The notes: generated from the sequence alone by a model not told the origin. DNA of 64,000 nt from an uncultured Phocaeicola sp. (GCA_944320815.1 CALUIZ010000001.1:62001-126000); one strand, 5' to 3'. Counted from the stretch's first letter, positions 26,315 to 37,887 are shown. Numbers and translations are program-made.

Positions 26315-28855
26315 TCATCCCACTCTTTCAACCCGCATGTTCAGTCCGTCACCCTTCTCGTTCATGCTTACATGGATACAGTCTCCCGCATGAGGTTCTT
26401 CGTTGATGATAAGCTCCGCCAGTCCGTCTTCCAGATTATTCTGTATGGAACGCTTCAGCGGACGTGCGCCGAACTGCACGTCATATCCTCTTTCGGCCAC
26501 AAAACGTTTTGCCGCATCATCGATTGCCAGGCTATACCCAAGATTTTCAATGCGTTGATACAAGCCTTTCAGTTCAATGTCGATGATGCGCGTCAGTGCC
26601 TCGACATCCAGTTGGTCGAAGGTGATGATTTCATCAAGACGGTTGATGAACTCAGGGGCGAACGATTTGTTGAGTGCTTTCGTGATGACTCCGCGCGAAT
26701 ATTCCTTGTCGTCCGTGCGTGTCTGCGCCGTGAATCCGATACCTTTACCGAACTCCTTCAACTGACGCGTCCCGATGTTCGACGTCATGATTATCACCGT
26801 ATTCTTGAAGTCGACCGTTCTGCCAAAACTGTCAGTAAGCCGTCCTTCGTCCATCACCTGAAGCAGCAGGTTGAACACATCCGGATGCGCCTTCTCGATT
26901 TCATCAAGCAAGACGATAGAGTAGGGCTTGCGGCGCACCTTTTCAGTGAGCTGTCCGCCCTCTTCATATCCTACGTATCCCGGAGGAGCACCCACAAGAC
27001 GCGAAACCGTAAACTTCTCCATGTATTCGCTCATGTCAATCCGGATCAGCGCGTCGGCTGTCCCGAACATCTGTTTCGCCAACTGTTTCGCCAGATGCGT
27101 TTTCCCTACACCCGTAGGGCCGAGGAAGAGGAACGTGCCGATAGGCTTGTTCGGGTCTTTCAGTCCCACGCGACTCCGCTGGATAGCCTTCACAAGCGTA
27201 TCCACCGCCTTGTCCTGCGCGATGACCTTTGAAAGCAGCTCCGACTTCATGCCTTTCAGTTTGATGCCTTCCGCCTCCGCCATCCGCTGCACGGGCACGC
27301 CCGACATCATGGAAACCACGTCGGCCACTTTTTCCGCATCGACAGTCTCCCTGTTCTCTTTGAGCTTTTCCTCCCATTCCTGCTTCATCATGTCCAGCTT
27401 TTCCATGTGGCGTTTCTCCTGGTCACGGAAACTGGCGGCAAGTTCAAAGTTCTGGAGTTTCACCGCCTCACTCTTGTTCTTGCGCGCCTCGTCAATCAGC
27501 TTTTCCTGCTCCTCTATTTCCTTCGGAGCCGTAATGTTGGCGATATGTACGCGTGAACCCGCTTCATCCAGCGCATCAATCGCCTTGTCAGGAAAATTGC
27601 GGTCAGTGATATAGCGGTCTGTCAATTTGACACATGCTTCGAGCGCGTCATCCGTATAGTTCACGTTGTGATGCTCTTCATATCTGTCTTTGATGTTTCT
27701 CAATATCTGCAGCGTCTCTTCCGGTGTAGTCGGCTCTACGAGCACTTTCTGGAAACGGCGTTCCAGCGCGCCGTCTTTTTCAATGTTCTGCCGGTATTCA
27801 TCGAGCGTCGTGGCTCCGATGCACTGTATTTCTCCTCGCGCCAGTGCCGGCTTGAGCATGTTTGCGGCGTCCATCGAACCGGCCGCGGAACCCGCCCCCA
27901 CGATGTTATGAATCTCGTCGATGAAAAGAATGATGTGCGGATTCCTTTTCAGCTCGTTCAGGATGGAGCGGATACGCTCTTCAAATTGTCCGCGGTACTT
28001 GGTACCTGCTACCACCGCCATCATGTCGAGTGCCACCACGCGTTTCCCGAACAGGATACGCGACACCTTCTTCTCCACAATTCTCCTCGCCAATCCTTCC
28101 ACGATGGCCGATTTTCCGACTCCCGGCTCACCGATCAGAATCGGATTGTTCTTCTTCCGCCGGCTCAGAATCTGCGCGATACGCTCAATTTCCTTTTCGC
28201 GTCCCACCACGGGGTCCAGCTTCCCTTCTTCCGCCGCTTTCGTCATGTCCGTCCCGAACGAGTCGAGCACGGGAGTGTCATAACCCGGTTTTCTCTGATA
28301 TGTCCGGGTGGCTGCTCCGCTATTGGAAGAAGCGAACGAAGATCCCGTGTCGCCTCCGCTGCGGCGGATACCTTCATCGTCATCCTCCTCGTCCTCTCCA
28401 AAATCAAGCCCGGCCTGCGGTTTTGACTTCGGCACCAGATGGTCCATGATCTTCTGGTAGGTCACGTCATTCTTTTCCAGCAGTACCAGAGCCCTGTTGC
28501 GCTTGTACCTCATGATGGCCAGCAGCATATGCTCCGTGTCGGCATGCTTGCACCGCAGCAACCTTGCCTCCAGCAGAGTGATTTTCATTATTCTGGAAGC
28601 TTCTTCGTTGAAGTTTACATTTTCCTTATATTCTTCTTCTATCGATTCTTTCCGGAGCATCTCTTCCAGCTCCTCCTTTATTTTCTTCAGATCCACAGAC
28701 ATGCTTTTCAGGATGTCAATCGCTTCGCCTTCTCCTTCACGGAGCAGTCCCAGCAGCAGATGCTCGGCGCCTATGTAGTCATTGCGCAGACGGTTGGCTT
28801 CCTCCTTGCTATAAAAGATAATCTCTGCAACTCTCTGTGTAAATTGACTGTTCAT
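26315..28855 (-). CDS. clpC: ClpC-type Hsp100 ATPase, Clp protease regulatory subunit
   Basis: Unfolds protein substrates and feeds them to ClpP. 846 residues. In order: N-terminal double Clp-N domain (about 1-150), a Ser/Gly-rich linker, AAA1 with Walker A GEPGVGKS near 240, a UvrB/UvrC-motif middle region near 435-470 ([18 protein letters not shown]), and AAA2 with Walker A GPTGVGKT near 580 and IDMSEY. The M-domain size and UVR motif favour ClpC over ClpB. It is divergent from gyrA. Confidence 0.95.
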   Translation of the reverse strand: MNSQFTQRVAEIIFYSKEEANRLRNDYIGAEHLLLGLLREGEGEAIDILKSMSVDLKKIKEELEEMLRKESIEEEYKENVNFNEEASRIMKITLLEARLLRCKHADTEHMLLAIMRYKRNRALVLLEKNDVTYQKIMDHLVPKSKPQAGLDFGEDEEDDDEGIRRSGGDTGSSFASSNSGAATRTYQRKPGYDTPVLDSFGTDMTKAAEEGKLDPVVGREKEIERIAQILSRRKKNNPILIGEPGVGKSAIVEGLARRIVEKKVSRILFGKRVVALDMMAVVAGTKYRGQFEERIRSILNELKRNPHIILFIDEIHNIVGAGSAAGSMDAANMLKPALARGEIQCIGATTLDEYRQNIEKDGALERRFQKVLVEPTTPEETLQILRNIKDRYEEHHNVNYTDDALEACVKLTDRYITDRNFPDKAIDALDEAGSRVHIANITAPKEIEEQEKLIDEARKNKSEAVKLQNFELAASFRDQEKRHMEKLDMMKQEWEEKLKENRETVDAEKVADVVSMMSGVPVQRMAEAEGIKLKGMKSELLSKVIAQDKAVDTLVKAIQRSRVGLKDPNKPIGTFLFLGPTGVGKTHLAKQLAKQMFGTADALIRIDMSEYMEKFTVSRLVGAPPGYVGYEEGGQLTEKVRRKPYSIVLLDEIEKAHPDVFNLLLQVMDEGRLTDSFGRTVDFKNTVIIMTSNIGTRQLKEFGKGIGFTAQTRTDDKEYSRGVITKALNKSFAPEFINRLDEIITFDQLDVEALTRIIDIELKGLYQRIENLGYSLAIDDAAKRFVAERGYDVQFGARPLKRSIQNNLEDGLAELIINEEPHAGDCIHVSMNEKGDGLNMRVERVG

Positions 28856-29220
28856 TGATTTGTCCTCTCCTTATTATATAACTAAAATACAAAGATACGT
28901 TATTTACTTCACTTTTTGTCGGATGATACATATTTTTTTGTTTTTCCGCCGCAGGACATCCCTCTGCAGCAGAAGAAACAGGCGGCTATTCCCCGATGAA
29001 TACCCCGTTGTTTCCGTCCGACTGACGGCCTGTTCTGCACACGGCTTCAGCAGGCTTCTGAAACAGATCAGCAAAATGTATGCCAAGGTAGGAGGTGACA
29101 CGGGCATAAAGGGCACCGGATGCATTTTTTGAAGAAAAAGTTTTTGTATATCGTGTAAAAGTCGTACTTTAGCATGGTTTTTAACGAACTTCAAGGAAAG
29201 TGTAATTAAAATTGTTTTAA
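28856..29220. promoter_or_regulatory. Divergent clpC/gyrA control region
   Basis: 365 bases without a credible gene. On the minus strand TATCTTTG (28890-28897 on the plus map) is a good -7 box for clpC. On the plus strand TTTG at 29143-29146 and TACTTTAG at 29165-29172, 18 bases apart, form a likely gyrA promoter. Nothing recognisable was found in the middle (28920-29130). Confidence 0.65.
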
Positions 29221-31785
29221 ATGCAAGAACAGGAACAAGACAGAATTATAAAAATCAACATCGAAGAGGAAATGAAGTCGTCGTACATCGACTACTCAAT
29301 GTCAGTAATCGTTGCACGCGCCCTCCCGGATGTGAGAGACGGCTTCAAGCCCGTCCACCGTCGTATCCTCTATGGTATGATGGAGCTGGGGAACACGTCC
29401 GACAAGCCATACAAAAAGTCTGCAAGAATAGTGGGTGAAGTGCTCGGAAAATATCATCCGCACGGCGATTCGTCTGTCTACGGCGCACTTGTGCGCATGG
29501 CACAGGACTGGGCGATGCGCTATCCGCTGGTAGACGGACAGGGTAACTTCGGCTCGGTGGACGGCGACAGCCCGGCTGCCATGCGTTATACCGAAGCGCG
29601 CCTGAAGAAGATAGGCGAGGAGATGATGCAGGATCTCTATAAGGAGACCGTCGACTTCACCAATAACTTTGACGACACACTGCAGGAACCCACCGTCATG
29701 CCGACACGTATCCCGAACCTGCTGGTGAACGGCGCGTCGGGAATCGCCGTGGGTATGGCGACCAACATGCCGACGCACAATCTGAGCGAAGTGATTGACG
29801 CATGTGTGGCCTATATCGACAACAGCGACATCGACGTGGAAGGTCTGATGAAATATATCAAGGCTCCCGACTTTCCAACGGGAGGCTATATATATGGTAT
29901 CAGCGGAGTGCGCGACGCTTACGAAACAGGACGCGGACGCGTAGTGATGCGTGCCAAGACTGAAATCGAATCGCATCCCACTCACGACAAGATCATTGTC
30001 AATGAGATACCATACAATGTCAACAAGAAGGAACTGATTGAAAGCATCGCCGCGCTGGTCAACGAGAAGAAAATTGACGGTATCTCGTATGTCAACGACG
30101 AGAGCGACCGCGACGGAATGCGTATCGTCATAGATGTGAAGCGGGATGCCAATGCGAGTGTGGTGCTCAACAAGCTGTTCAAGATGACGGCACTCCAGAG
30201 TTCGTTCAGCGTGAACAACATCGCACTCGTGCACGGTCGCCCGAAACTGCTGAACTTGAAGGATCTGATCCGTCTGTTCCTGGAACACCGGCATGAAGTG
30301 GTCCTCCGCCGCACGCGCTTCGACCTGCGCAAGGCGAAGGAACGCGCACATATACTGGAAGGGTTGATCATCGCGTCCGACAACATTGACGAGGTAATTC
30401 ATATCATCCGTGCCGCCAAAACACCGAACGAGGCAATCACGAATCTGATAAACCGTTTCCAGCTTTCGGAAATCCAGGCCCGCGCCATTGTGGAGATGCG
30501 CCTCCGTCAGCTTACAGGACTGATGCAGGAACAGCTTCATGCGGAATATGATGAACTGATGAAGCAAATCGCTTATTTTGAGGAGATTCTGAGCAATGAT
30601 GAACTTTGCCGGAAAGTGGTGAAAGACGAACTGATTGAAGTGAAGGAAAAATATGGCGATAAACGCCGTTCCGAAATCATTTATGCTTCGGAGGAATTCA
30701 ATCCGGAAGACTTCTATGCTGATGACGAAATGATCATTACCATTTCACATCTGGGCTACATCAAACGTACTCCACTTTCTGAATTCCATGCGCAGAACCG
30801 TGGCGGTGTGGGCTCAAAAGGCAGCGACACACGTGATGCGGACTTCATCGAGCACATTTATCCGGCCACGATGCACAACACGTTGCTGTTCTTCACTCAG
30901 AAGGGCAAGTGTTACTGGCTGAAGGTTTACGAAATACCGGAAGGAAACAAGACATCGAAGGGACGTGCCATACAGAATCTGCTGAACATCGACCCGGATG
31001 ATGCCGTAACGGCATATCTGCGTGTGAAGAACCTGAACGACACGGAATTTGTCAACAGTCATTACGTGCTGTTCTGCACCAAGCGGGGAGTCATCAAGAA
31101 AACGCTGCTTGAACAGTATTCCCGCCCGCGGCAGAACGGAGTGAATGCCATCACCATCCGTGAGGATGACCGTGTGATTGAGGTGCGGATGACAAACGGG
31201 AACAATGAGATTATCATTGCCAACCGCAACGGACGTGCGATCCGATTCCATGAAAGCGCGGTACGCGAAATGGGACGTACGGCCACAGGAGTGAGGGGTA
31301 TCACACTCGATGAAGACGGACAGGATGAAGTGATAGGTATGATCTGCATCAAGGACCCGCAAACGGAAACGGTAATGGTTGTGTCTGAAAACGGATATGG
31401 AAAACGTTCGGATTTGGAAGACTACCGGAAAACGAACCGCGGCGGAAAGGGTGTGAAGACACTGAGCATCACAGACAAGACTGGCTATCTGGTGGCCATC
31501 AAGTCGGTCACTGATGAAAACGATCTGATGATTATCAACAAATCCGGCATTACAATCCGACTGAAAGTGGCTGACGTGCGCATTATGGGACGCGCCACTC
31601 AGGGAGTGCGTCTTATCGATCTGGAGAAGCGGAACGACCGGATTGGGTCTGTATGCAAGGTGACCTCGGCTTCGGAAGAGGGTCTGCCTGAAGAGGAAAC
31701 GGAAGACAATCCGTCGGGAAGTGAACTGCCTGCCTCTGAAGAGAACGGCCATTCCGGTGCGGATGATGCCAGTATCCAAGAGTGA
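29221..31785 (+). CDS. gyrA: DNA gyrase subunit A
   Basis: Breakage-reunion subunit of gyrase. 854 residues. The active-site tyrosine is Tyr123 in [10 protein letters not shown]. The quinolone region reads [17 protein letters not shown]: the residue matching E. coli Ser83 is serine (Ser84), while the one matching Asp87 is glycine (Gly88). The C-terminal six-bladed beta-pinwheel repeats are visible from about 500 onward ([27 protein letters not shown]), ending in an acidic Glu-rich tail of about 35 residues. The gene has its own promoter; a TPR protein follows 56 bp downstream. Confidence 0.97.
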   Translation: MQEQEQDRIIKINIEEEMKSSYIDYSMSVIVARALPDVRDGFKPVHRRILYGMMELGNTSDKPYKKSARIVGEVLGKYHPHGDSSVYGALVRMAQDWAMRYPLVDGQGNFGSVDGDSPAAMRYTEARLKKIGEEMMQDLYKETVDFTNNFDDTLQEPTVMPTRIPNLLVNGASGIAVGMATNMPTHNLSEVIDACVAYIDNSDIDVEGLMKYIKAPDFPTGGYIYGISGVRDAYETGRGRVVMRAKTEIESHPTHDKIIVNEIPYNVNKKELIESIAALVNEKKIDGISYVNDESDRDGMRIVIDVKRDANASVVLNKLFKMTALQSSFSVNNIALVHGRPKLLNLKDLIRLFLEHRHEVVLRRTRFDLRKAKERAHILEGLIIASDNIDEVIHIIRAAKTPNEAITNLINRFQLSEIQARAIVEMRLRQLTGLMQEQLHAEYDELMKQIAYFEEILSNDELCRKVVKDELIEVKEKYGDKRRSEIIYASEEFNPEDFYADDEMIITISHLGYIKRTPLSEFHAQNRGGVGSKGSDTRDADFIEHIYPATMHNTLLFFTQKGKCYWLKVYEIPEGNKTSKGRAIQNLLNIDPDDAVTAYLRVKNLNDTEFVNSHYVLFCTKRGVIKKTLLEQYSRPRQNGVNAITIREDDRVIEVRMTNGNNEIIIANRNGRAIRFHESAVREMGRTATGVRGITLDEDGQDEVIGMICIKDPQTETVMVVSENGYGKRSDLEDYRKTNRGGKGVKTLSITDKTGYLVAIKSVTDENDLMIINKSGITIRLKVADVRIMGRATQGVRLIDLEKRNDRIGSVCKVTSASEEGLPEEETEDNPSGSELPASEENGHSGADDASIQE

Positions 31786-31841
31786 CAATGCCTGAAAACC
31801 AAAAGAAAAATAAAGAATACTTACTATTAAAATTAACTGTT

Positions 31842-33062
31842 ATGAGAAAGGTTTTATTTACAGCAGCTTTATTCTTCACGGTATGCGCTGCGTCCGCACA
31901 GGAAAGTGTGGTGAAGGAAGCTAAGAAGGCCAAAGGTGATCCAGCCAAGGCTGCTCAGATTATCGAACCGGCACTGACCGACCCGTCTACTGCCAACGAT
32001 CCTGAAACATGGAAACTGGCCGGAGATTTCCAGAAATCCATCTATGACGATGAAAACATGAAACTGTATCTCCCGGGTGGTAAGGCAGACACGGCAAAAC
32101 TGTATAACAGTCTTGCCAAGATGTTTGAATATTACACCAAATGCGATGAGGTGGAACAGGCCAAAGTGAAAAGCGGTGAACTGAAGAAACCGAAACTGAG
32201 AAAGAAACTTGCGCAGACTTTGGTCAAAGTTCGTCCGCAGCTGACGAATGCCGGTTCCGATGCTTACAACATGGGCAACTATACAGGTGCACTGAAGTAT
32301 TTCAGCCTCTATGTTGACGCTCCGCAGAACCCGATGTTTGATGAGTTTGCTGAAGTGAAGAACGACACACTGGTTCCGCTCATCGCCAACTATGCGGCAC
32401 TGGCTGCAAATTCTTTGAAGGACAATTCTGCAGTTGTGAAATATGCGGCTATCGGAAAGAACCATAAGGAAGAAGGATTCCGCTCACTGATGTGTCTGGC
32501 TGAAGTGTATGGAAAAGGTGAAACTCCTGATTCTACCAAATGGCTGGCCACTATCCAGGAAGGTGTGGAGAAGTTCCCTACTCAGGAATATTTCGTAGGA
32601 AACCTGATGGACTACTATATCCAGAAAGGTAATGTAGCCGAGGCATTGTCCACAATGGACCAGATTGTGGCAAAGAACCCGAATTCGGCCTACTACAAGT
32701 ATGTGAAGGGTGTGCTTCAGTATGAAAACAAGGACTATGACGGAGCGATTGCCACATTCAACGATGTGATTGCGGCCGGAGGCGACTTCCAGGCTGAGTC
32801 CAACTCTAAAATCGGTGACTGCTTCTTCTTCCCGGCACAGGAAATTGTAGAAGAGAACTCCAAGATTTCAATGGACGACCCGAAATATTCGGCGAACGAG
32901 GCTAAAATAAAGGAACTTTATGAAAAGGCCGCTCCTTATTATGAAAAGGCAAAATCGCTGAAACCGGATGACCGCCAGTTGTGGGGCCAGTATCTGCTGA
33001 ACATCTACTGGAAAGTGGACAAAGAAAAATATAACGCTCTGGAAAAAGAAATGGGTTATTGA
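31842..33062 (+). CDS. Secreted/periplasmic TPR-repeat protein
   Basis: I start this at 31842, where MRKVLFTAALFFTVCAASAQ is a clean signal peptide with a predicted cut after the Ala-Gln-flanked AxA. The longer frame from 31782 would add 20 residues ahead of it. The product is 406 residues. Several tetratricopeptide-like helical pairs are visible (NMGNYTGALKYFSLYVD near 145, KGNVAEALSTMDQIVAKNPNSAYY near 265, YENKDYDGAIATFNDVIAAG near 300). It probably acts as a periplasmic protein-binding scaffold; partner unknown. A terminator follows. Confidence 0.88.
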   Translation: MRKVLFTAALFFTVCAASAQESVVKEAKKAKGDPAKAAQIIEPALTDPSTANDPETWKLAGDFQKSIYDDENMKLYLPGGKADTAKLYNSLAKMFEYYTKCDEVEQAKVKSGELKKPKLRKKLAQTLVKVRPQLTNAGSDAYNMGNYTGALKYFSLYVDAPQNPMFDEFAEVKNDTLVPLIANYAALAANSLKDNSAVVKYAAIGKNHKEEGFRSLMCLAEVYGKGETPDSTKWLATIQEGVEKFPTQEYFVGNLMDYYIQKGNVAEALSTMDQIVAKNPNSAYYKYVKGVLQYENKDYDGAIATFNDVIAAGGDFQAESNSKIGDCFFFPAQEIVEENSKISMDDPKYSANEAKIKELYEKAAPYYEKAKSLKPDDRQLWGQYLLNIYWKVDKEKYNALEKEMGY

Positions 33063-33116
33063 GACTGGTCCGGAAAGAATGTTTTTCCGGTCAATCCATC
33101 ACAATTGAATACCAAA

Positions 33117-33150
33117 AGCCGTTCCGACAAAAGCCGGAGCGGCTTTTTTT
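33117..33150 (+). terminator. Rho-independent terminator after the TPR gene
   Basis: A 10-bp stem with one G-T pair (33117-33126 and 33135-33144) and a T7 tract. It marks the left edge of the accessory island. Confidence 0.9.
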
Positions 33151-33198
33151 ACACAAGCAGCCCATTGTCAAAAGATGGAACAGAAAAAATTGCCGTTA

Positions 33199-35721
33199 CT
33201 ATTCTTCCAATACTTTAATAATACGTTCAATTTCTTCATCTATATATTGCATGTCTTTCAGCATACAATATTGCACGGGTGATAATTGTATGTAATCTTT
33301 GTATCTTTTCTCGACAGGTACATCAAACATGGATGCCAGTTGTTCGATATTTTGGCCATAAATGTAAAAATCAACCCATTTCCATTCGTTGAAAGTTACT
33401 TTAATGTTGTATCTTACTGACTTGCATTCAATCTGTTTCTTTATGGAAATACTCCAGCCAAACGAATCCCCTATGGGACTTCTCATCATTTTCTTTTGGT
33501 TTGAATCATCATACTCCATATGATATTTATCGGCGAGGACCGGGATTATCTTGTCACGTTCCGTATCAAGAAGCATCCTGTCATACCATTTGCCTGGAAT
33601 ATTAATTACCAAAGAAGAACGGTTTTCCTGTATATAAAACATCTTCCCTTGGGCGATTTCCCTTTTATGAACCCAGTCAAGCAGAGGGACAGAACGTGGG
33701 TCTTTCACCAAACGATTAAATAGCATTTTGAATCCCTGAGACTCATTTTCCTGTGGACTGGCATCGGATATTACATCGACTAAATATTCCGCAACAGGTT
33801 TTGCCGTATTCAAGTCAAAATAATTGCAAAATAACTTTCTAACCTCGTCTTGACCGATAATAATGTTCTTAAGATATTTTTCGCGTTCTGCATCTTCGGT
33901 AAAATAGCGGTTTCCAAGAGTACGCCAGGTGTTCAATCGGCTGAGAACGGCACGTAACAGAATGTGGTCTTTTCTGTATTCTTCAGTGATTCCGTCTTTA
34001 TCAAACAAATCTTTTATCACGTTATATCGGGCAATGAAAGCATCGCTGGTTCCAGACTTTTCTGTGAAGAAAAAACGGACAGAACCTTTGAAAAACGGAT
34101 GATGCTCTGCCACCGTAAATGCCTTTTCCCACTCAGGAATAAAATCGATGTATTCATTATTGGAAAACATCTCCTTGGCTTTCAGAATCTCTTCCTGCAA
34201 TTGCCGGTTATCACTTTGAAAAGTGGCAGTTGCAAGACTTCTGTAGAAATTGTCCGAGATAGCTCCGGCTGCTGAATTCATGGCATGGAATATTTTGATT
34301 ATACGGACTGCGGCCTCAGGACTCTCAATAAGAGTATTCTCAATGATATTAAACGCTACACGGAGCATTCGTTTAAAATTGGTCTGTACAATTTCATCAT
34401 CAAAGGAAGAAGTCTCTGGTATATTTTCAATGAATTCAGTGACAGCCGCAAAAGCCACACGCTCATGAAAATTATTGAATCTGTCGGTGTCTGTTCTGAA
34501 GCCTGTCGTGCGGCCAAAAGGATCACTCTGGATACTCTTTTCAATATAATCTTTATGTGCATGGAAAGTATCCAGCACTTTTTGCATTTGATAGAAAAGG
34601 GAATCTTTCAATTGGGCAGATTCTTCATTCTGACGGAAAATTTTTTCATAGTTTTCCCAACCGAACAAACGACTTTTCATTTTTTCAGACTCGGCATCTT
34701 TGTAGAAGAAAGAAGTGAGCGAATTGATTCTTGAATTCGACAAATTGTCTGCAAGTGCGGCCTTGGTAAAAAGATATCTGTTGATGAAACTGAAATACCT
34801 GTTTCCAATCATACGGTCGTCGATTTCAATTATGTCATTGCATTCTTGTCTTTTTTCTTCTTCCGAAGGGTCGTATTTCCAGAATATGTCAATCCACTTT
34901 GCATCCATGTCGGATATGAAAGTAAACCAGAAAGGAGGGCGGTCATTTTCAACTTTATCTGTACCAAAAAGCCCTTTACGTTGTTCAGACTTCATGAACT
35001 GAACAATTGATGCCTTGAAGTTCTCAAATGGAGTCAGAGACAAGCCTCTGGAGTTCATTTTGATATAAAGTTCGTCATTCATGTCAAACTTTTCAAGCAT
35101 CAGCACATAGAATTTCAATCTTTCTAGGTTATCGAAGACATTGTCACAATGATACTTCTGGTAAAGTTCGTCTATAGAATCCAACATAGTCAGCATGGCG
35201 CAGACTGTTGGATCGCAATAGTAATCATCTGTAAACCATTTGTTGCTTTTTATTGCGACCGAAGGTTTACTTCCCCGGATGCTGACTTTAAAATTTCTGG
35301 CTGTGATGTTGGAAAGAAACTGCGTTGACGTATCTCTGGTTTCATAAGTAAACTTAGAAAGAAATTCCGGGACACAATTTCTTTCATTCATGCTCACATA
35401 CCAGTAAAGAAGAAACAGAGTAGTTGCACGCTGTTGGCCATCCAACAGTTCAAACCCCTCTGCTGATTTTTTCGCAACAATCTGTTTTGAGCCGAATAGA
35501 AAGCCAAGTTCAACAGACCGCTCTTCTGGAGAGGTCAAAACACCAAAAAGTGCATCCAGAAAATCCTTTCTGACATCACTTTCCTTATTGCGTCCTTGGG
35601 CATATGCCCTTTGAATCTTTGGAATATAGATGCAAGATATCTCTACCGGAGCATAATGTCCTTCAATTTTGATTCCTTCTGTAAGGATCGATCTGAGTGT
35701 ATGTAGTTCTGATGTTTTCAT
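33199..35721 (-). CDS. DUF262-domain protein, second of a DUF262 pair
   Basis: An 840-residue protein. The N-terminal DUF262 (ParB/Srx-like nucleotide-binding) signature is clear: IPKIQRAYAQGR (33-44) and LLDGQQRATTLFLL (from 93). DUF262 is the NTP-hydrolysing part of GmrSD-type modification-dependent restriction enzymes and of related defence proteins. I do not see a DUF1524 HNH nuclease in this protein; the C-terminal 500 residues are unassigned. It starts 3 bp after the upstream DUF262-HNH gene, so the two are surely co-expressed and may form a complex. Codon use and base composition look more AT-rich than in the flanking housekeeping genes. Confidence 0.82.
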   Translation of the reverse strand: MKTSELHTLRSILTEGIKIEGHYAPVEISCIYIPKIQRAYAQGRNKESDVRKDFLDALFGVLTSPEERSVELGFLFGSKQIVAKKSAEGFELLDGQQRATTLFLLYWYVSMNERNCVPEFLSKFTYETRDTSTQFLSNITARNFKVSIRGSKPSVAIKSNKWFTDDYYCDPTVCAMLTMLDSIDELYQKYHCDNVFDNLERLKFYVLMLEKFDMNDELYIKMNSRGLSLTPFENFKASIVQFMKSEQRKGLFGTDKVENDRPPFWFTFISDMDAKWIDIFWKYDPSEEEKRQECNDIIEIDDRMIGNRYFSFINRYLFTKAALADNLSNSRINSLTSFFYKDAESEKMKSRLFGWENYEKIFRQNEESAQLKDSLFYQMQKVLDTFHAHKDYIEKSIQSDPFGRTTGFRTDTDRFNNFHERVAFAAVTEFIENIPETSSFDDEIVQTNFKRMLRVAFNIIENTLIESPEAAVRIIKIFHAMNSAAGAISDNFYRSLATATFQSDNRQLQEEILKAKEMFSNNEYIDFIPEWEKAFTVAEHHPFFKGSVRFFFTEKSGTSDAFIARYNVIKDLFDKDGITEEYRKDHILLRAVLSRLNTWRTLGNRYFTEDAEREKYLKNIIIGQDEVRKLFCNYFDLNTAKPVAEYLVDVISDASPQENESQGFKMLFNRLVKDPRSVPLLDWVHKREIAQGKMFYIQENRSSLVINIPGKWYDRMLLDTERDKIIPVLADKYHMEYDDSNQKKMMRSPIGDSFGWSISIKKQIECKSVRYNIKVTFNEWKWVDFYIYGQNIEQLASMFDVPVEKRYKDYIQLSPVQYCMLKDMQYIDEEIERIIKVLEE

Positions 35722-35724
35722 CTT

Positions 35725-37779
35725 TTATCTATTGTTTTTGTCTGCATATTCTCTGCTAAAATTTTCTATTGTGTCAAGGATATATTTATGGTAGCTCTTC
35801 TTGTCATTGAAATCCCACCTTAAATTGCTTTTTGTGCACTCAGGATAAGTCTTGTTGAAGATATTTTGGGTACATACCGGTACAAATACACCATGATTGA
35901 TTCTTTCGCGTATTATCTGGCGCTTCATTTCAAAAATTTTGTTCTTGTACTTTTTATTGGTACCACTATCCAACAAAGTCAGATTGCCTATCCAGTCCTT
36001 GCGCTCATCAATATCGTCCTCACCTATTAAATCTTTGATGGCTTTGAGCATGTTTGACATTAGAGGAGCCTTGTTTTCTTCAGTTGCGGATAACCAAGCC
36101 GCTTTCTGTTCTAAATAATATTTGTCCTCTGTAAGTGTAGCCCCCAACGCAGATTCAGCTTCTTTTACCCACAGCTTTTGTTCCTCAGGATTGGCAAGAG
36201 AGTTAGTTGTTGCAGAATCTATATGCTCAATATCCCACCCAAAAGCATCCAGTGCCTCGAATGGGAACCGATATATAGCACACTGCCCGTCCCGGCTACT
36301 TCTCCCTATATCAGAAGCCATCTTCTGGTCGTCTGGCTTATCTACATCTTTTAGAAGCCCTTCAATTTGTTGGCAAAGGATATTTACGTTCAAGAATCTC
36401 AACAGCCCACGGATTTTCTCTTTATCTGAAGATTTGTCAAAAAATAGATTTATATATTTATCCTCTTTCGTCATATGCAAATTTTCATTTTCTTTTTGCG
36501 CAACAGGAATCTGGTCAATGATTGCTTCACGTACTTTCATCTTCAGACCAAGAATGAAATCTTCCGTTGTAATGACTTTCTCATTATCATAAATCGCTGC
36601 AATGTCTTTGATTGAAATATTGGCACTTTTATCTTTAGTCAATAATCCGATCCAGTTATAAATGCGAGGATTCCGATACCAGTTCTGAAGCATACGGAAT
36701 GCTTCCATAACTTTATTCCATTCCTCTATGACAATAGAAGTATCCTGGGATTGTTTGTTAAATAAACGATAGTAGTAACGGAATAGTTTGTCGTCACCCT
36801 GATATTCTTTGTCATCGCAGTTCCGGTCATAAATATATTGGAAAATCAGTTCTATACGGTCATCCTCTTTATCAGCTTCATTACTGATAAAAGACCAGAA
36901 ATCGTTCCGGTGCAATGTGTTCTCTATGAGTTCCCAATCCTTGGCTATGTTTAACTGAACAAGATTATCGGTAGCGTCTTTGTTCTTCCTTTGCATGAAC
37001 AGAGCCCGGATTTTTTCTGTGTTAGTGAGATGGATCTTGCCTTTGTTTTCACTGAGAAATTCCTGGATAGCATTCTTTGAAGCATCTATCTCATACCAGA
37101 CAAACTGTGCATTGCCTTCGGGTTCTTCCGAATCTTTTTCATTATTAAGAAGGTTGAGCAGTTTGTTGGCGACAGCATTTAGCTTAAATTTTCCTTTGCC
37201 GAACAGTTCCCAAGCAGCTCTTGCGCCTTCGCGGTCGGAATCAATATCATTTCTGAGCCATTGTTGAACATAGTTGTAGGCATTTACAATGTGTGCAATA
37301 TCAATATCGTTTATGTCACGTTTGTAAATTGGTTTGAATCCTAAGTTTTCTATAAAAGTAAAATCATTCGGTCTGGTTTCGTAATAAATATGATACAATA
37401 CGGCATCTCGATTCTCTTTCAGCTTTTCAGAAGAAGTAATTCCAACATGGGGCATGAGAGCCCTGTATATAATATAAATTGATGTGAGCCTTTGTTGGCC
37501 ATCAATTACTTCAATGACATCCGTTTCTTTACCGTTTATCACCTGATTCCCACGCCTTACAATGAGAGGCTGGAGGCTATAAAATGATTTCGGGTCTTTG
37601 TTCGGTTTTAAGGCATATTCCAGAAGGTCATTACATAGATCATATATCTGGGTTTTAGTCCAACGGTATCCTCTCTGATATGATGGAATAAAAAAAGTGC
37701 GGCCGTCAAGCAAATCACTTGCAGCCATCTGATCAATGACATTACAAGTCTTGAGTATATCTTTATCGTTTCCGTTCAT
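35725..37779 (-). CDS. DUF262 plus DUF1524 (HNH nuclease) protein, GmrSD-like
   Basis: A 684-residue protein with DUF262 motifs IPSYQRGYRW (31-40) and IDGQQRLTS (92-100). The C-terminal HNH-type DUF1524 region has WDIEHIDS with His519, and IGNLTLLDSGTN from 597 followed by KNKIF. This is the layout of fused GmrS-GmrD type IV restriction enzymes, which cut DNA with modified cytosines, and of other phage-defence nucleases. Substrate here is unknown. It begins a few bases after a broken exonuclease stub, which itself follows the WYL regulator, so regulator and nuclease genes look like one operon. Confidence 0.85.
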   Translation of the reverse strand: MNGNDKDILKTCNVIDQMAASDLLDGRTFFIPSYQRGYRWTKTQIYDLCNDLLEYALKPNKDPKSFYSLQPLIVRRGNQVINGKETDVIEVIDGQQRLTSIYIIYRALMPHVGITSSEKLKENRDAVLYHIYYETRPNDFTFIENLGFKPIYKRDINDIDIAHIVNAYNYVQQWLRNDIDSDREGARAAWELFGKGKFKLNAVANKLLNLLNNEKDSEEPEGNAQFVWYEIDASKNAIQEFLSENKGKIHLTNTEKIRALFMQRKNKDATDNLVQLNIAKDWELIENTLHRNDFWSFISNEADKEDDRIELIFQYIYDRNCDDKEYQGDDKLFRYYYRLFNKQSQDTSIVIEEWNKVMEAFRMLQNWYRNPRIYNWIGLLTKDKSANISIKDIAAIYDNEKVITTEDFILGLKMKVREAIIDQIPVAQKENENLHMTKEDKYINLFFDKSSDKEKIRGLLRFLNVNILCQQIEGLLKDVDKPDDQKMASDIGRSSRDGQCAIYRFPFEALDAFGWDIEHIDSATTNSLANPEEQKLWVKEAESALGATLTEDKYYLEQKAAWLSATEENKAPLMSNMLKAIKDLIGEDDIDERKDWIGNLTLLDSGTNKKYKNKIFEMKRQIIRERINHGVFVPVCTQNIFNKTYPECTKSNLRWDFNDKKSYHKYILDTIENFSREYADKNNR

Positions 37780-37789
37780 ATTTTTTATT

Positions 37790-37885
37790 TTATAAAAGTT
37801 TCAATGAAATAACCACGCCAATACCGCATATGCTGCAATGCCGTTCGTTAGCTGCTTCAAAATCTATCGCTGCGAAATCCTGCAT
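37790..37885 (-). pseudogene. 31-codon stub of a DnaQ-like 3'-5' exonuclease
   Basis: Starts two bases after the WYL stop codon and encodes MQDFAAIDFEAANERH followed by CSICGIGVVI, then a stop. This matches the first exonuclease (Exo I) block of DEDD-family 3'-5' exonucleases, where DFE holds two metal ligands, and the usual next strand (GVV). Everything after about residue 26 is missing. It is too short for function, so I read it as the start of a deleted gene that once stood between the WYL regulator and the DUF262 genes. A chance match is possible because only one motif remains. Confidence 0.6.
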
Positions 37886-37887
37886 GG

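Noticed and set aside
28904-29194. Minus-strand 96-codon frame in the clpC/gyrA gap
   Set aside because: It would overlap the gyrA promoter, has no motif and looks like chance.
29302-30567. Minus-strand frame of 421 codons opposite gyrA
   Set aside because: Shadow of gyrA; no motifs and no promoter.
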